From the NCBI GenBank assembly GCA_947588755.1, contig CANPZB010000009.1, forward strand, positions 1 to 48,508: a stretch of DNA of 48,508 nucleotides, given 5' to 3'. Under the pieces are notes generated by a model. It worked only from the letters and a program-made list of their open reading frames with translations, was not told the origin of the DNA and ran no database searches. Shown here one piece after another: positions 8,247 to 16,120 of the stretch. This stretch comes from Candidatus Gastranaerophilales bacterium. GTDB taxonomy: Bacteria > Cyanobacteriota > Vampirovibrionia > Gastranaerophilales > Gastranaerophilaceae. The stretch's first letter is position 1; each line of letters starts with the position of its first letter. A program made the translations under genes and the position numbers.

Positions 8247-9168
8247 TATTAAAAAATTTGATAATAAAATAATTGAATTGCATCATGAATATTGTACGGG
8301 CTTAATGCCTGAAATATTAGAAACAAATAAAGAAGGGAAAGTTACAAAAAGAGGTAAACTTGAACCTGATTTAGTTAGATTCTTATGCTGTGAAAATCCG
8401 TTTGATTTTGGTAAACCTGAAAATAATTATTTAAAGGATGGCTATTTAGAGTATTGGAAAGATTCCCAAAATTATAACAAACGGAATATAAACTATATAA
8501 CACAGTATGAAAAATTTAGAAGTATGGACGACGGAATGTGGAATGGATTAAAATTGATAAAAACTTTAAATGTTAATGTTTGTCCATATTGCGGAATAAA
8601 TTATATTTCTTTTGCCGAAAAAATTAAAAAAGGAAAAAATAAAAATAAAATTAAATCAATAGCTACTCTTGATCATTATTTACCTAAAAAAGAATATCCG
8701 TTTCTTGCTATGAATATTTATAATTTAATTCCATGCTGCAAAAACTGCAATACAACATTTAAGCATGACAGTTTAGAGCCTGTTATTTATCCGTTTGAAG
8801 AAGCCGTTGAAGATTATATAGAATTTGATATTGCAAACGAATCTGTCATAGATGCAATTCTTACAGGAAAAACCGATACTCCCGTAAAAATAGAAATTAC
8901 TCCAAATTGTTCGGAACAAAGATTGATGAATCATATAGAAGTCCTTGCTCTGAATGAAAGATATAATGATTTTCAAAATATTGTAAAAAGTCTTATAAAA
9001 AAGAGGCATATGTATAATGAAAGATATCTAAAAATGCTTGAAGATTTTAAAATATATACAAAAATGCAACTTGAAAACGCTTTAATAAAACAGGATATTA
9101 TTGGCAATGACGAGCCGTTTTCAAAATTAAAAAAAGATATATGGACAAAATTAAGCAGATACAAATAA
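8233..9168 (+). CDS. ptuB: Septu-like HNH nuclease PtuB
   Basis: The protein is 311 aa. CPYCG (about 117-121) and a second pair in CCKNCN bind a structural zinc. Between them LDHYLPKKEYPFLAMNIYNL provides the HNH core: the Asp-His pair, then Asn. This arrangement is typical of PtuB and the related retron-associated HNH proteins (TIGR02646-like). The start lies inside ptuA, indicating translational coupling. The C-terminal third is helical and charged. The expected role is cutting DNA when PtuA releases or activates it during infection. Confidence 0.8.
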   Translation: MKKFNIKKFDNKIIELHHEYCTGLMPEILETNKEGKVTKRGKLEPDLVRFLCCENPFDFGKPENNYLKDGYLEYWKDSQNYNKRNINYITQYEKFRSMDDGMWNGLKLIKTLNVNVCPYCGINYISFAEKIKKGKNKNKIKSIATLDHYLPKKEYPFLAMNIYNLIPCCKNCNTTFKHDSLEPVIYPFEEAVEDYIEFDIANESVIDAILTGKTDTPVKIEITPNCSEQRLMNHIEVLALNERYNDFQNIVKSLIKKRHMYNERYLKMLEDFKIYTKMQLENALIKQDIIGNDEPFSKLKKDIWTKLSRYK

Positions 9169-9387
9169 TTTTTTTGCTTTAATTAAGTAAAAATACTGAC
9201 GCATTTTTGGGTATGCGGTTGACATGCATCAGGGATTTTGACATAAAGTATCGCAAGTTTAACATGCATGTTGGTAATATAAGCTAATATGTATATCTTT
9301 CAATAAATATCTTACAAATTCTGAATTTGTTGTAATTTTTCTAAACCTTTTACAAAATATAAAATCTGTTCAATGTTTTCCGCATTC
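9169..9387. other. AT-rich spacer with one palindrome
   Basis: No coding sequence is visible. AACATGCATGTT (9261-9272) is a perfect 12-bp palindrome, and a related ACATGCAT lies near 9222. I see nothing else here. Confidence 0.4.
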
Positions 9388-9419
9388 AGACAAGTTTTGT
9401 CGGATTAAGTAAATCCTAC
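9388..9419 (+). repeat. interspersed hairpin repeat, copy 1
   Basis: AGACAAGTTTTGTCGGATT (9388-9406) is identical to 10096-10114. Its end forms a hairpin, GTCGGATT-AAGTA-AATCCTAC, with one mismatch. The second copy keeps the fold with a different 3' arm. Confidence 0.55.
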
Positions 9420-9586
9420 CTACATCTGCAAAATTGACAAATGGTTATGTAGATGTTAAATTACTCGACACGTATGATTTTAATCCCAATGGAAAAGATT
9501 GGAAAGTTCGGATGGGTTATTCGGCACAAAAAGCAAATTTGTTAAATCCGTATTATACAATCGTAAGATGTAGGTTCAAATTATAA
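9413..9586 (+). pseudogene. remnant reading frame, C-terminal fragment
   Basis: This is an open frame without a start codon. It includes GYVDVKLLDTYDFNPNGKDW and LLNPYYTIVRCRFKL and ends at TAA 9584-9586. It reads like the C-terminal piece of a real protein: balanced composition, with repeated DxYDFN-like and NPYYTI blocks. I cannot name the family. The next gene starts 13 nt later with AAAGGATATAGG between, as in an operon. The upstream part appears to have been lost at the hairpin repeat that covers its first codons. Confidence 0.4.
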
Positions 9587-9599
9587 AGGATATAGGAAA

Positions 9600-10064
9600 A
9601 TGAGTAATCTAAAATTTTACACAGTCTTTAGCATATTAAATATATTATTAGTCATATTTTTAATATTGAGTATATTTTTTACCGGAGATTTAATTTTTGG
9701 TTTACCGGATACTAATGCAAGATTTTTGTGTGGTATAATATATATGATTATTTATATTGCATTAAAATTACGACTACCAAAAATATTTACAGATTTTGCT
9801 GATAAATATAAAAATTCTTTGATAAATAAATTTGTAGAATTTATACACAATAATCCGCAACAAAAGAAATTCATATTACCAACAGCTTTTTGTTTTGATT
9901 TACCTTTTATATTATATTGGATAACTCTATATGATGATTATAGTGTATTCTTATGGGTACCTTTTTCATATTTCTTGTGTTATGCGGGAGGTGTGTTATT
10001 TTTTTACATTATGTTATATAGAGAATTAGAAATAAAAGACGGCAATATTAAGCCCTTTTTTTAA
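9600..10064 (+). CDS. small integral membrane protein, 154 aa
   Basis: Four hydrophobic segments are visible, about residues 5-28, 38-55, 92-110 and 117-138. A hydrophilic loop (about 60-90) lies between the second and third. The C-terminus is charged (RELEIKDG). I recognise no family. AGGATATAGG precedes the ATG. The gene sits between two copies of the same hairpin repeat (9388 and 10096), with a decayed frame before it, so this small block may be a mobile or duplicated unit. Confidence 0.6.
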   Translation: MSNLKFYTVFSILNILLVIFLILSIFFTGDLIFGLPDTNARFLCGIIYMIIYIALKLRLPKIFTDFADKYKNSLINKFVEFIHNNPQQKKFILPTAFCFDLPFILYWITLYDDYSVFLWVPFSYFLCYAGGVLFFYIMLYRELEIKDGNIKPFF

Positions 10065-10095
10065 CAAAAATGCCCCAAATCCTCTTGTAAATTAA

Positions 10096-10126
10096 AGACA
10101 AGTTTTGTCGGATTTGTAAGTCTGAC
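10096..10126 (+). repeat. interspersed hairpin repeat, copy 2
   Basis: It shares 19 identical bases with copy 1. Its hairpin GTCGGATT-TGTA-AGTCTGAC (10107-10126) pairs fully if two G-U pairs are allowed. The two copies differ in the 3' arm yet both still fold, which favours selection on structure. Confidence 0.55.
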
Positions 10127-10164
10127 CTGCTGTTTGACTAATTGTAATTCCATAAAAATATTTT

Positions 10165-11199
10165 TTAATTCACTATTGCGATTTTTATGACGTTTTCAAG
10201 TTTATTTTCGAATATTTCGTAAGCATGTTCAATATCTTTCAGGGGGAATTTATGAGTAATTAAGGGAGTAGTATCAATTTTGCCCTGTTCGATTAATGAC
10301 AAAATTTCTTGACAGTCGCACCCGTCAACTCCGCCTGTTTTAAATATCAGATTTTTGCCGTACATATCGGGCAGGGGCAAAACCACGGGTTTATCGTAAA
10401 GTGCAACGATTGTCACAACAGCATTTGCCCGTGCCGCTTGCCATGCAGTTTGAAAAGATTTTTCACTTCCCGCAACTTCAATAACAACATCGGCTCCGCC
10501 GTTTTTGCTTTCAAGATTTACCGTTTCAATACAGTTTTCGGGTGAAACTACAATGACATTCGGGTAATGCTTTTTTACAAAGTCCCTTCTTGTTTCATCT
10601 TGTTCGCAAACAATGATTTTTTCGGGATTTTTTAACATAACGCAGAGCAAAGTACAAATTCCCGCAGGCCCAGCACCTATAATCAACACGGTATCATCTT
10701 TTTTAATTTCGGAAATTTTAGCTGCCCAGAAGCCCGTTGCGAGAATATCTCCCACAAACAAAGCTTGTTCATCGGAAACGGAGTCCGGTATTTTGTTCAA
10801 ACCCTGATTAGCGTAAGGGACTCTGACATATTCTGTCTGTCCGCCGTCTATACGGCATCCTAAAGCCCAACCCCCGTTTTTATCCTTACAATTATTAACA
10901 AAACCGTTTTTACAGAAAAAACATTCACCGCAAAAAGTTTCCACATTCACCGTTACTCTGTCACCTGCTTTTACGTTTTTTACATCAACTCCTGTTTCTT
11001 CAACGACACCGACCATTTCATGCCCGACTGTTATACCTTTAACAGCTTTAGGCACAGAGCCGTGTTTTATATGAAGGTCACTTGTGCAAATACTGCTCAT
11101 TGTAACACGTACAATTGCATCTTTTGTGTCAATAAGTTCAGGTTTCGGTTTTTCCGTAAGTTCAAAAACCCCGCGGTCTTTATACGTGTAGGCTAACAA
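10165..11199 (-). CDS. zinc-dependent alcohol dehydrogenase (MDR family)
   Basis: The protein is 344 aa. The catalytic zinc site is Cys38 with His60-Glu61 (GHEMVG). The structural zinc lobe has Cys90, Cys93, Cys96 and Cys104. The nucleotide-binding motif is GAGPAG at 175-180. This is the medium-chain dehydrogenase fold acting on an alcohol or polyol with NAD(P)H; the substrate is not evident, and the closest subgroups are threonine/sorbitol/formaldehyde-type dehydrogenases. The start is TTG at 11199, supported by AAGGAG 8 nt upstream; no nearby ATG fits. It follows the acetyltransferase gene by 17 nt and is probably co-transcribed with it. Confidence 0.85.
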   Translation of the reverse strand: MLAYTYKDRGVFELTEKPKPELIDTKDAIVRVTMSSICTSDLHIKHGSVPKAVKGITVGHEMVGVVEETGVDVKNVKAGDRVTVNVETFCGECFFCKNGFVNNCKDKNGGWALGCRIDGGQTEYVRVPYANQGLNKIPDSVSDEQALFVGDILATGFWAAKISEIKKDDTVLIIGAGPAGICTLLCVMLKNPEKIIVCEQDETRRDFVKKHYPNVIVVSPENCIETVNLESKNGGADVVIEVAGSEKSFQTAWQAARANAVVTIVALYDKPVVLPLPDMYGKNLIFKTGGVDGCDCQEILSLIEQGKIDTTPLITHKFPLKDIEHAYEIFENKLENVIKIAIVN

Positions 11200-11216
11200 T
11201 TATTTCTCCTTTATAT

Positions 11217-11774
11217 TCAAAGTTCTTTTATTTTTCTTGCGGGAACTCCGCAGGCAAGTGAATTGTCGGGAATATCTTTTGTAACGACCGAACCCGCACC
11301 GATTACGACGTTATTTCCGATTGTCACACCGCACAGCACAACCACGTTTCCGCCAATCCATACGTTGTTGCCGACTTTTATCGGTTTTGCCCATTCAAGT
11401 CCTTTATTCCTCGTTGCATAATCCAACGGATGTCCTGCTGCGTAAAAACCGCAATTCGGTGCAATAAAAACGTTATCGCCAAAAGTTACTTTTGCACAGT
11501 CCAAAATTATTAAATTATGATTTGAATAAAAATTTTCGCCTAATTCTATATTGTAACCGTAATCGCACATAAACGGCTGTTCTATCAAGAAATTACCTTT
11601 AGTTTTTCCGACAATTTTTTTGATAAGTGAGTTACGTTCGTCAATTTTGTCGGGTGAAATATTGTTGTACTTAAAGCACAAACACTTGCATTTTGTTCTT
11701 TCATCAATTAATGACTTATCATAATTGGCGTTGTACAGTTCACCCAGCAGCATTTTTTCTTTTTCTGTTGTCAT
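11217..11774 (-). CDS. maltose/galactoside O-acetyltransferase-like protein
   Basis: The protein is 185 aa, normal for Maa/LacA acetyltransferases. An N-terminal Mac domain (EKEKMLLGELYNANYDKSL) is followed by left-handed beta-helix hexapeptides: VTFGDNVFIAPNC, IKVGNNVWIGGNVVVL and VTIGNNVVIGAGSVV. The catalytic histidine is in AAGHPLDYATRN. It transfers acetyl from acetyl-CoA to a sugar hydroxyl. TAATAT lies 6 nt before the ATG and there is no clear ribosome binding site, so it may be leaderless. It is first in a two-gene unit with the alcohol dehydrogenase. Confidence 0.88.
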   Translation of the reverse strand: MTTEKEKMLLGELYNANYDKSLIDERTKCKCLCFKYNNISPDKIDERNSLIKKIVGKTKGNFLIEQPFMCDYGYNIELGENFYSNHNLIILDCAKVTFGDNVFIAPNCGFYAAGHPLDYATRNKGLEWAKPIKVGNNVWIGGNVVVLCGVTIGNNVVIGAGSVVTKDIPDNSLACGVPARKIKEL

Positions 11775-11863
11775 AGTCTAATATTAGCACATAATATAAA
11801 ATAAAGGAAATTTATATCATCGGGTTTGTTTAATAAACGAATATTACGTGCGAATATTTTTAT

Positions 11864-12175
11864 TTATTCCATGGCTTTGGCGACGCGGTATAGAATAAAT
11901 TGTTTTTCTTTGTTCAATTTTTCATAAATTTTTATTATTTCATCTTTAAAATTTTTGTCTTTAATATCCGTATAATGAAACAATTCATACAGTTCGACGT
12001 CCAAGGCTTTTGCTATTTTTTCCAAAGTTTTAAGAGAGGGGAAATTTTGACCCACTTCGAGTTTGCTTATATAACCGTTATCAACGCCAACCATTTCGGA
12101 AAGCTGTTCTTGAGTGAATTTTTTTTGTTTACGAAATTCTTTAACTTTTAAGCCCAATAATTCTTTAGTATTCAT
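11864..12175 (-). CDS. XRE-family regulator paired with prepilin 1
   Basis: The protein is 103 aa. An HTH domain spans about 5-60, with FTQEQLSEMVGVDNGYISKL as helices 2 and 3, then FPSLKTLEKIAKALDVELYELF. A short helical tail follows (about 75-103). AGAGGTG precedes the ATG. It is transcribed away from the prepilin gene at 12323, and the 147-bp gap holds a near-identical 16-bp direct repeat and a consensus promoter. It probably represses that promoter and its own. Confidence 0.85.
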   Translation of the reverse strand: MNTKELLGLKVKEFRKQKKFTQEQLSEMVGVDNGYISKLEVGQNFPSLKTLEKIAKALDVELYELFHYTDIKDKNFKDEIIKIYEKLNKEKQFILYRVAKAME

Positions 12176-12220
12176 AGCACCTCTTACAATAATTCTATAG
12201 TTTAAAAAAAAGCTAATTAC

Positions 12221-12288
12221 ACTAATATATTGATAATAAATTTAAAACTTACTATTATATTGACAAAATTAGCAATATAAGTTATAAT
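12221..12288 (+). promoter_or_regulatory. consensus promoter and direct-repeat operator of prepilin 1
   Basis: TTGACA (12260-12265), a 17-bp spacer and TATAAT (12283-12288) match the sigma-70 consensus exactly. Two direct repeats, ACTAATATATTGATAA (12221-12236) and ACTATTATATTGACAA (12251-12266), are 30 bp apart, on the same DNA face. The second overlaps the -35 box, which suits a repressor site. Confidence 0.7.
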
Positions 12289-12322
12289 AATTTTAAAAGT
12301 AGTAAATTTATGGAGAATTTAT

Positions 12323-13099
12323 ATGATAAACAACAAACAAGTTCAGGGTGACATGGGGTGGTTTGGGTGTAGTCTTTCTGGTGCTTTAGCACCCGATAAG
12401 AACACTTCTCGCCTTTCACAACGCTGTGCTTTTACATTGGCAGAAGTGCTTATCACCCTCGGTATCATCGGCGTTGTGGCGGCAATGACCATGCCGTCAT
12501 TGATAAATAAAATTCAAAACAAACATTTGGTAACGGCATTAAAAAAATCGTATTCCGTTCTTTCACAGGCAAACACAATGGTTCAGACAGAAAATCCGAT
12601 AAACGATTGGAGTATGGGAAATGATGAGAACAGCGTACGGAATTTTTATGAATATTATAAGCCGTATCTGAAAATTGCAAAAGATTGCGGGTGCGGTACA
12701 ACTCAATCGGGCTGCTGGAGCAAAGGCGGAACAAAAGCTTTAAACGGACAAAGTTATACATATTCACATGACGGATATATCGGTGATAATGTTTGTTCGG
12801 TAATACTGGCAGACGGAACAAATATTATATTTGATGCCTGGTATCAAAAATCTTTAGGAATTAATGATGATGATACAGGCTGGACTTACTTTTTCTTTAC
12901 GGATGTTAACGGAAATAAAAAACCGAATATGCTCGGACGGGATGTATTTACCATTGCCATTGAACCCAAAAAAGGTATTTTAGTTCCTGCGGGAATGTAT
13001 AACGATTCCGAGCATTGTAGTGTATCGGACGGTGATTCGGCTTATGCAGGCATGGACTGTACGGCAAAAGTTCTGAATGAAAATAAAATTTCTTATTAA
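12323..13099 (+). CDS. prepilin-like protein 1 with repeat-encoded leader
   Basis: The protein is 258 aa. A 35-residue leader precedes the type IV prepilin segment FTLAEVLITLGIIGVVAAM, with Ala before the Phe and the conserved Glu at +5. The leader after MINNKQ is translated from an interspersed repeat (12341-12412), yet promoter and GGAG site clearly point to this ATG. The C-terminal domain has several cysteines (DCGCGTTQSGC), a LADGT segment, and DVNGNKKPNMLGRDVF, a motif shared with the other three prepilins here. It should be processed by a prepilin peptidase and be assembled into, or carried by, a type IV pilus or type II secretion-like machine. Confidence 0.8.
   Translation: MINNKQVQGDMGWFGCSLSGALAPDKNTSRLSQRCAFTLAEVLITLGIIGVVAAMTMPSLINKIQNKHLVTALKKSYSVLSQANTMVQTENPINDWSMGNDENSVRNFYEYYKPYLKIAKDCGCGTTQSGCWSKGGTKALNGQSYTYSHDGYIGDNVCSVILADGTNIIFDAWYQKSLGINDDDTGWTYFFFTDVNGNKKPNMLGRDVFTIAIEPKKGILVPAGMYNDSEHCSVSDGDSAYAGMDCTAKVLNENKISY
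12341..12412 (+). repeat. interspersed repeat inside the prepilin 1 leader
   Basis: TCAGGGTGACATGG and TCTTTCTGGTGCTTTAGCAC followed by CCGATAAGAAC match the repeat at about 16310-16362 and, in reverse orientation with changes, 25540-25590. It is read in frame as coding sequence. Confidence 0.7.
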
Positions 13100-13149
13100 A
13101 ACTTTATTAGTAAAATGATAGTTAAATCATAAATTTTTCGATATTTTGC

Positions 13150-13155
13150 TATAAT
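13150..13155 (+). promoter_or_regulatory. -10 box 6 nt before the glycosylase ATG
   Basis: TATAAT is followed by 6 nt and then ATG. With no ribosome binding site this predicts a leaderless mRNA. Confidence 0.5.
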
Positions 13156-13161
13156 AAACTT

Positions 13162-13659
13162 ATGAATAAGTGTAAAAGTTTTGAACCTTCCATAAACAGC
13201 AATTCAAAAATTCTTATCTTAGGTTCAATGCCGGGCATTAAATCTCTGGAAGAACAGCAGTATTATGCACATCCGCAAAACAGGTTTTGGAATGTCATGG
13301 GACATATTTGCCATGAACCCCTAATGCCGCAATTTAATTATTCGGAAAAGTTAATAACTCTTTTAAATAACAATATTGCACTTTGGGATACAATAAAATC
13401 CTGCAAGCGTATCGGGAGTCTTGATACAAATATTAAAAATGAAAATCCGAATGATATAAAAAACCTGTTAAAAAATTATCCTAATATTAAAACGATTATT
13501 CTTAACGGGAGTAAATCTTTTACCGCTTTCAAAAAATATTTCCCCGATTTGTCAGAAAAATATCCCTGTTATAAAATGCCTTCAACCAGTCCCGCAAATG
13601 CAAGATACAACTTAGACAGGCTGATTAAAGAATGGGAATTAATTTATTCATTTTTATAA
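13162..13659 (+). CDS. hypoxanthine (deoxyinosine) DNA glycosylase-like, UDG superfamily
   Basis: At 165 aa, this fits the single-domain length of the HDG/Mug branch of the uracil-DNA glycosylase superfamily. Motif 1 is LILGSMPG (18-25), followed by YYAHPQNRFWNVMG, and near the end MPSTSPANAR (about 139-148) forms the second active-site loop. The enzyme should excise deaminated bases such as hypoxanthine in base-excision repair. TATAAT lies only 6 nt before the ATG, so translation may be leaderless. It sits alone between prepilin 1 and gmd. Confidence 0.8.
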   Translation: MNKCKSFEPSINSNSKILILGSMPGIKSLEEQQYYAHPQNRFWNVMGHICHEPLMPQFNYSEKLITLLNNNIALWDTIKSCKRIGSLDTNIKNENPNDIKNLLKNYPNIKTIILNGSKSFTAFKKYFPDLSEKYPCYKMPSTSPANARYNLDRLIKEWELIYSFL

Positions 13660-13839
13660 TTCAAAATTGTTGTATGAAAATAATTTTTTTATAGAATTTA
13701 AAATTGATTTTTATTTATATTTAAGTTATTATTTGTCGAGATTAGCTATATTCAAAATTACAAAATCGAATTTTTAAAAATTTAATAAAAATGTAAAATT
13801 AATTTATCCGAAAAAAATTGAAATAAGGAGAAATAAAAC

Positions 13840-14868
13840 ATGTCAAAAATTGCGATGATAACTGGAATTACAGGACAAGACGGCGGATATCTTGCAAAAT
13901 TATTACTTGAAAAAGATTACAAAGTAATAGGCTTATACAGGCGAGGTGCAACTGATACTTTCTCTAAACTGAAAGAACATGGAATTTTTGACAAAGTTGA
14001 GTTAATGGATTTTGATTTGTTGGAACTTTCAAACATTTGCAGGCTAATAAAACGATATCAACCTGATGAATTTTATAATTTGGCTGCACAGTCTTATGTA
14101 GCTGCATCGTGGAGTGAACCGATATATACCGCTCAAGCTGACGCAATAGGTGTAGCTTATATATTGGAAGCAATAAGAGAATTTTCACCTAAAACAAAGT
14201 TTTATCAGGCTTCAACAAGTGAAATGTTTGGTTTGGTACAGGAAGTTCCTCAAAGAGAAAATACTCCGTTTTATCCTCGTTCACCCTATGGATGTGCCAA
14301 GTTATATGCACATTGGTTAACAACAAATTATCGTGAAAGCTTTGGTTTATTTGCTTGTTCAGGTATATTATTTAATCATGAATCTCCAATGAGAGGAAAA
14401 GAATTTGTTACACGGAAAATCACTGATTATTTTGCACAATTGTCTGTGGGTTTAACTGATAAACCGCTTGAACTGGGAAATTTGGACGCAAAAAGAGATT
14501 GGGGATATGCCGGAGATTATGTTGAAGCAATGTGGCTTATGTTACAACAGGAAAAAGCTGATACTTATGTAATTTCAACAGGTGAAACCCATCCTATTAG
14601 AGATTTTGTTACACTGTCAGGCAAATATGCAGGTTTTGATATTGAGTGGCACGGCGAAGGTATTAATGAAAAAGGTATTGACAGAAAAACAGGTAAGACA
14701 ATTGTTGTTGTAAATCCGAAATTTTTCCGTCCCGCAGAAGTTGAATCTCTTATCGGTGATTCTTCAAAGGCTCATAAAATTCTTGGCTGGAAAAGAAAAG
14801 TTTCTTATGAAGGGCTTTGTAAAATGATGGTAGAAAAAGATATCGAAAGATACCGAAAAATATCTTAA
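13840..14868 (+). CDS. gmd: GDP-mannose 4,6-dehydratase
   Basis: At 342 aa this is the full family length. The NADP-binding motif is TGITGQDGGYLA (8-19). Catalytic residues are in STSEMFG (125-131) and YGCAK (Tyr150, Lys154), and the GDP-sugar region includes NHESPMRG. It converts GDP-D-mannose to GDP-4-keto-6-deoxymannose, the precursor of GDP-fucose, GDP-rhamnose or related deoxysugars for surface glycans. TAAGGAG precedes the ATG. No reductase partner (fucose synthase or Rmd) is adjacent, so it must lie elsewhere. Confidence 0.95.
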   Translation: MSKIAMITGITGQDGGYLAKLLLEKDYKVIGLYRRGATDTFSKLKEHGIFDKVELMDFDLLELSNICRLIKRYQPDEFYNLAAQSYVAASWSEPIYTAQADAIGVAYILEAIREFSPKTKFYQASTSEMFGLVQEVPQRENTPFYPRSPYGCAKLYAHWLTTNYRESFGLFACSGILFNHESPMRGKEFVTRKITDYFAQLSVGLTDKPLELGNLDAKRDWGYAGDYVEAMWLMLQQEKADTYVISTGETHPIRDFVTLSGKYAGFDIEWHGEGINEKGIDRKTGKTIVVVNPKFFRPAEVESLIGDSSKAHKILGWKRKVSYEGLCKMMVEKDIERYRKIS

Positions 14869-14952
14869 TAATATGAAAAAATTGACCTTTAAAAAAAAAT
14901 TATTTAAAATTATATTTTGATTGTGAATAGCTGGTAAAAAGGAGAGAAAAAA

Positions 14953-15237
14953 ATGAAAAAAGTTTTAACCATGTTATGCATCTGCTCATTGTTTTTAATT
15001 CAGGCTCCCGCATTTGCCGGAACCCATGGTACTAACGGAAAAGTTACACCCAAATCTATCGGTGCGGGTGCTTTGTCTTTACTGGTATGGCCCGGAATAG
15101 GTCAAGCCGTTAACGGTCAAAAACCTGATAAAAATTGGACTCATGCCCTACTGGGTTTGACAGGCGTTTTCAGATTTTGGTCTTGCTATGATGCCGTAGT
15201 CGACAGAAACGGCGGAGTTTGGGAAAACAGAATATAA
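14953..15237 (+). CDS. small secreted/periplasmic protein, 94 aa
   Basis: A signal peptide is clear (MKKVLTMLCICSLFLIQAPAFA, cleavage before GTHG). The mature part has two hydrophobic stretches, SIGAGALSLLVWPGIGQAV and HALLGLTGVFRFWSCYDAV, which resemble a short two-helix membrane hairpin. It ends in DRNGGVWENRI. AAAGGAGAG precedes the ATG. I do not recognise the family. It follows gmd by 84 nt with no clear terminator, but nothing else links it to glycan synthesis. Confidence 0.65.
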   Translation: MKKVLTMLCICSLFLIQAPAFAGTHGTNGKVTPKSIGAGALSLLVWPGIGQAVNGQKPDKNWTHALLGLTGVFRFWSCYDAVVDRNGGVWENRI

Positions 15238-15303
15238 AATTTTAAATCTATAGCGTATTTTTATCTGCAATTATCAAGGCAGACATTCAAAATAACTTTT
15301 GGA

Positions 15304-15325
15304 ACTGTCACCTTGAACTTGTTTG
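15304..15325 (+). repeat. decayed interspersed repeat fragment
   Basis: CTGTCACCTTGAACTTGTTT differs by one base from the CTGTCACCCTGAACTTGTTT segment seen at 23765-23784. The rest of 15238-15468 shows no gene or structure. Confidence 0.45.
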
Positions 15326-15468
15326 ACTGCTTTTTCCGAAATTTTTCGTTTTTTTTCATTAATTATTTTGCGTTTCATATCAAATTTTATCAAACTGGCA
15401 GAAGTATTTCATGTTTCACTTGATGAACTTGCAGGTTTTAATTTGTAAATACAGGATGTTTAAGTAAC

Positions 15469-15496
15469 TTGATATTTAATTTTTTTGATATAGTAT
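15469..15496 (+). promoter_or_regulatory. promoter of tRNA-Gln
   Basis: TTGATA (15469-15474), a 16-bp spacer and TAGTAT (15491-15496) end 10 nt before the mature tRNA. Confidence 0.5.
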
Positions 15497-15506
15497 AGAA
15501 ATATAT

Positions 15507-15577
15507 TCCCGGATCGTCTAGCGGCAGGACTGAAGATTCTGGCTCTTCCAACGGTGGTTCGAACCCATCTCCGGGAG
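15507..15577 (+). tRNA. tRNA-Gln (anticodon CTG)
   Basis: This is a complete cloverleaf. The acceptor stem is TCCCGGA/TCCGGGA, the D arm begins GTCTAGCGG and closes with GAC, the anticodon stem is GAAGA/TCTTC with loop TTCTGGC, and the T arm is GGTGG-TTCGAAC-CCATC. The anticodon CTG reads CAG (Gln). The discriminator is G, and CCA is not encoded. A decayed relative lies 41 nt downstream. Confidence 0.9.
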
Positions 15578-15617
15578 TTTTTAATTCTATCTTTCATATT
15601 TTAATATCTTTTTTAAA

Positions 15618-15740
15618 TCCCGGAGAGTTTCTCACCACTCAAGTTTATCATGTTGTGATAAACTTGATGGTTAGTTTTACACTCTCATTCGCTAGGCTCG
15701 TGTTGCTCGCCTGCGACTGAGAGAAACCCATCTCAGGGAG
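15618..15740 (+). pseudogene. tRNA-Gln-derived element with structured insert, or small structured RNA
   Basis: It begins with TCCCGGA, identical to the tRNA-Gln 5' acceptor strand, and ends AACCCATCTCAGGGAG, close to the tRNA's AACCCATCTCCGGGAG. The middle is unrelated: a perfect 12-bp stem TCAAGTTTATCA/TGATAAACTTGA with loop TGTTG (15639-15667 region), then CTCTCA/TGAGAG enclosing TCGC-T-AGGC/GCCT-GCGA. GTTTCTC near the start can pair with GAGAAAC near the end, competing with the CTCTCA/TGAGAG stem. A T7 run follows, so it could be transcribed from the tRNA promoter and terminated here. Confidence 0.5.
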
Positions 15741-15866
15741 TTTTTTTAAGGCTATTTTTTATATTTTTTGATATTATATACAATATCCCAAGTTTTTGGG
15801 GTGAAAAGCGGATTGCGAGCTGAGGGCGAAGGTTTGAGTGTGGAAAGAATGAAATTCTTGGAACAC

Positions 15867-16070
15867 TCAACCGCAGACCCACCACATGTCATCCTGAACT
15901 TGTTTCAGGATCTTAGAATTTTCGGGTCTCACTGTCTTTTCGACCCCGTCATTTTTAATCAAACTGTCACCCTGAACGACCATGTCATGCTGAACTTGTT
16001 TCAGCATCTTAGCTTTTTCAGGTCTCACAGTTTTTTCTAAAATTGTTACGTTTTTAATTTTTTCTTTCAT
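15867..16070 (-). pseudogene. orphan copy of the repeat-derived prepilin leader
   Basis: Read on the minus strand it begins MKEKIKNVTILEKTVRPEKA, nearly the same as the leader of prepilin 3 (MKKEMENVTILKKTVRPDKA), and contains KILKQVQDDM. It stops without reaching an FTLAEV segment. It is therefore a detached leader/repeat unit, probably non-functional as a protein. Related DNA occurs at 23655-23854 and 25600-25691, the latter with an early in-frame stop. Confidence 0.55.
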
Positions 16071-16120
16071 GTTTTTTCCTTTCTTTTTTTTTATTACTGT
16101 TTATTGAAAACTATAACTAT

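Noticed and set aside
1688-9168. A retron-Septu system joining the reverse transcriptase with PtuAB
   Set aside because: The genes are about 3.7 kb apart on opposite strands with other operons between. Known retron-Septu loci are contiguous. Kept only as a weak remark.
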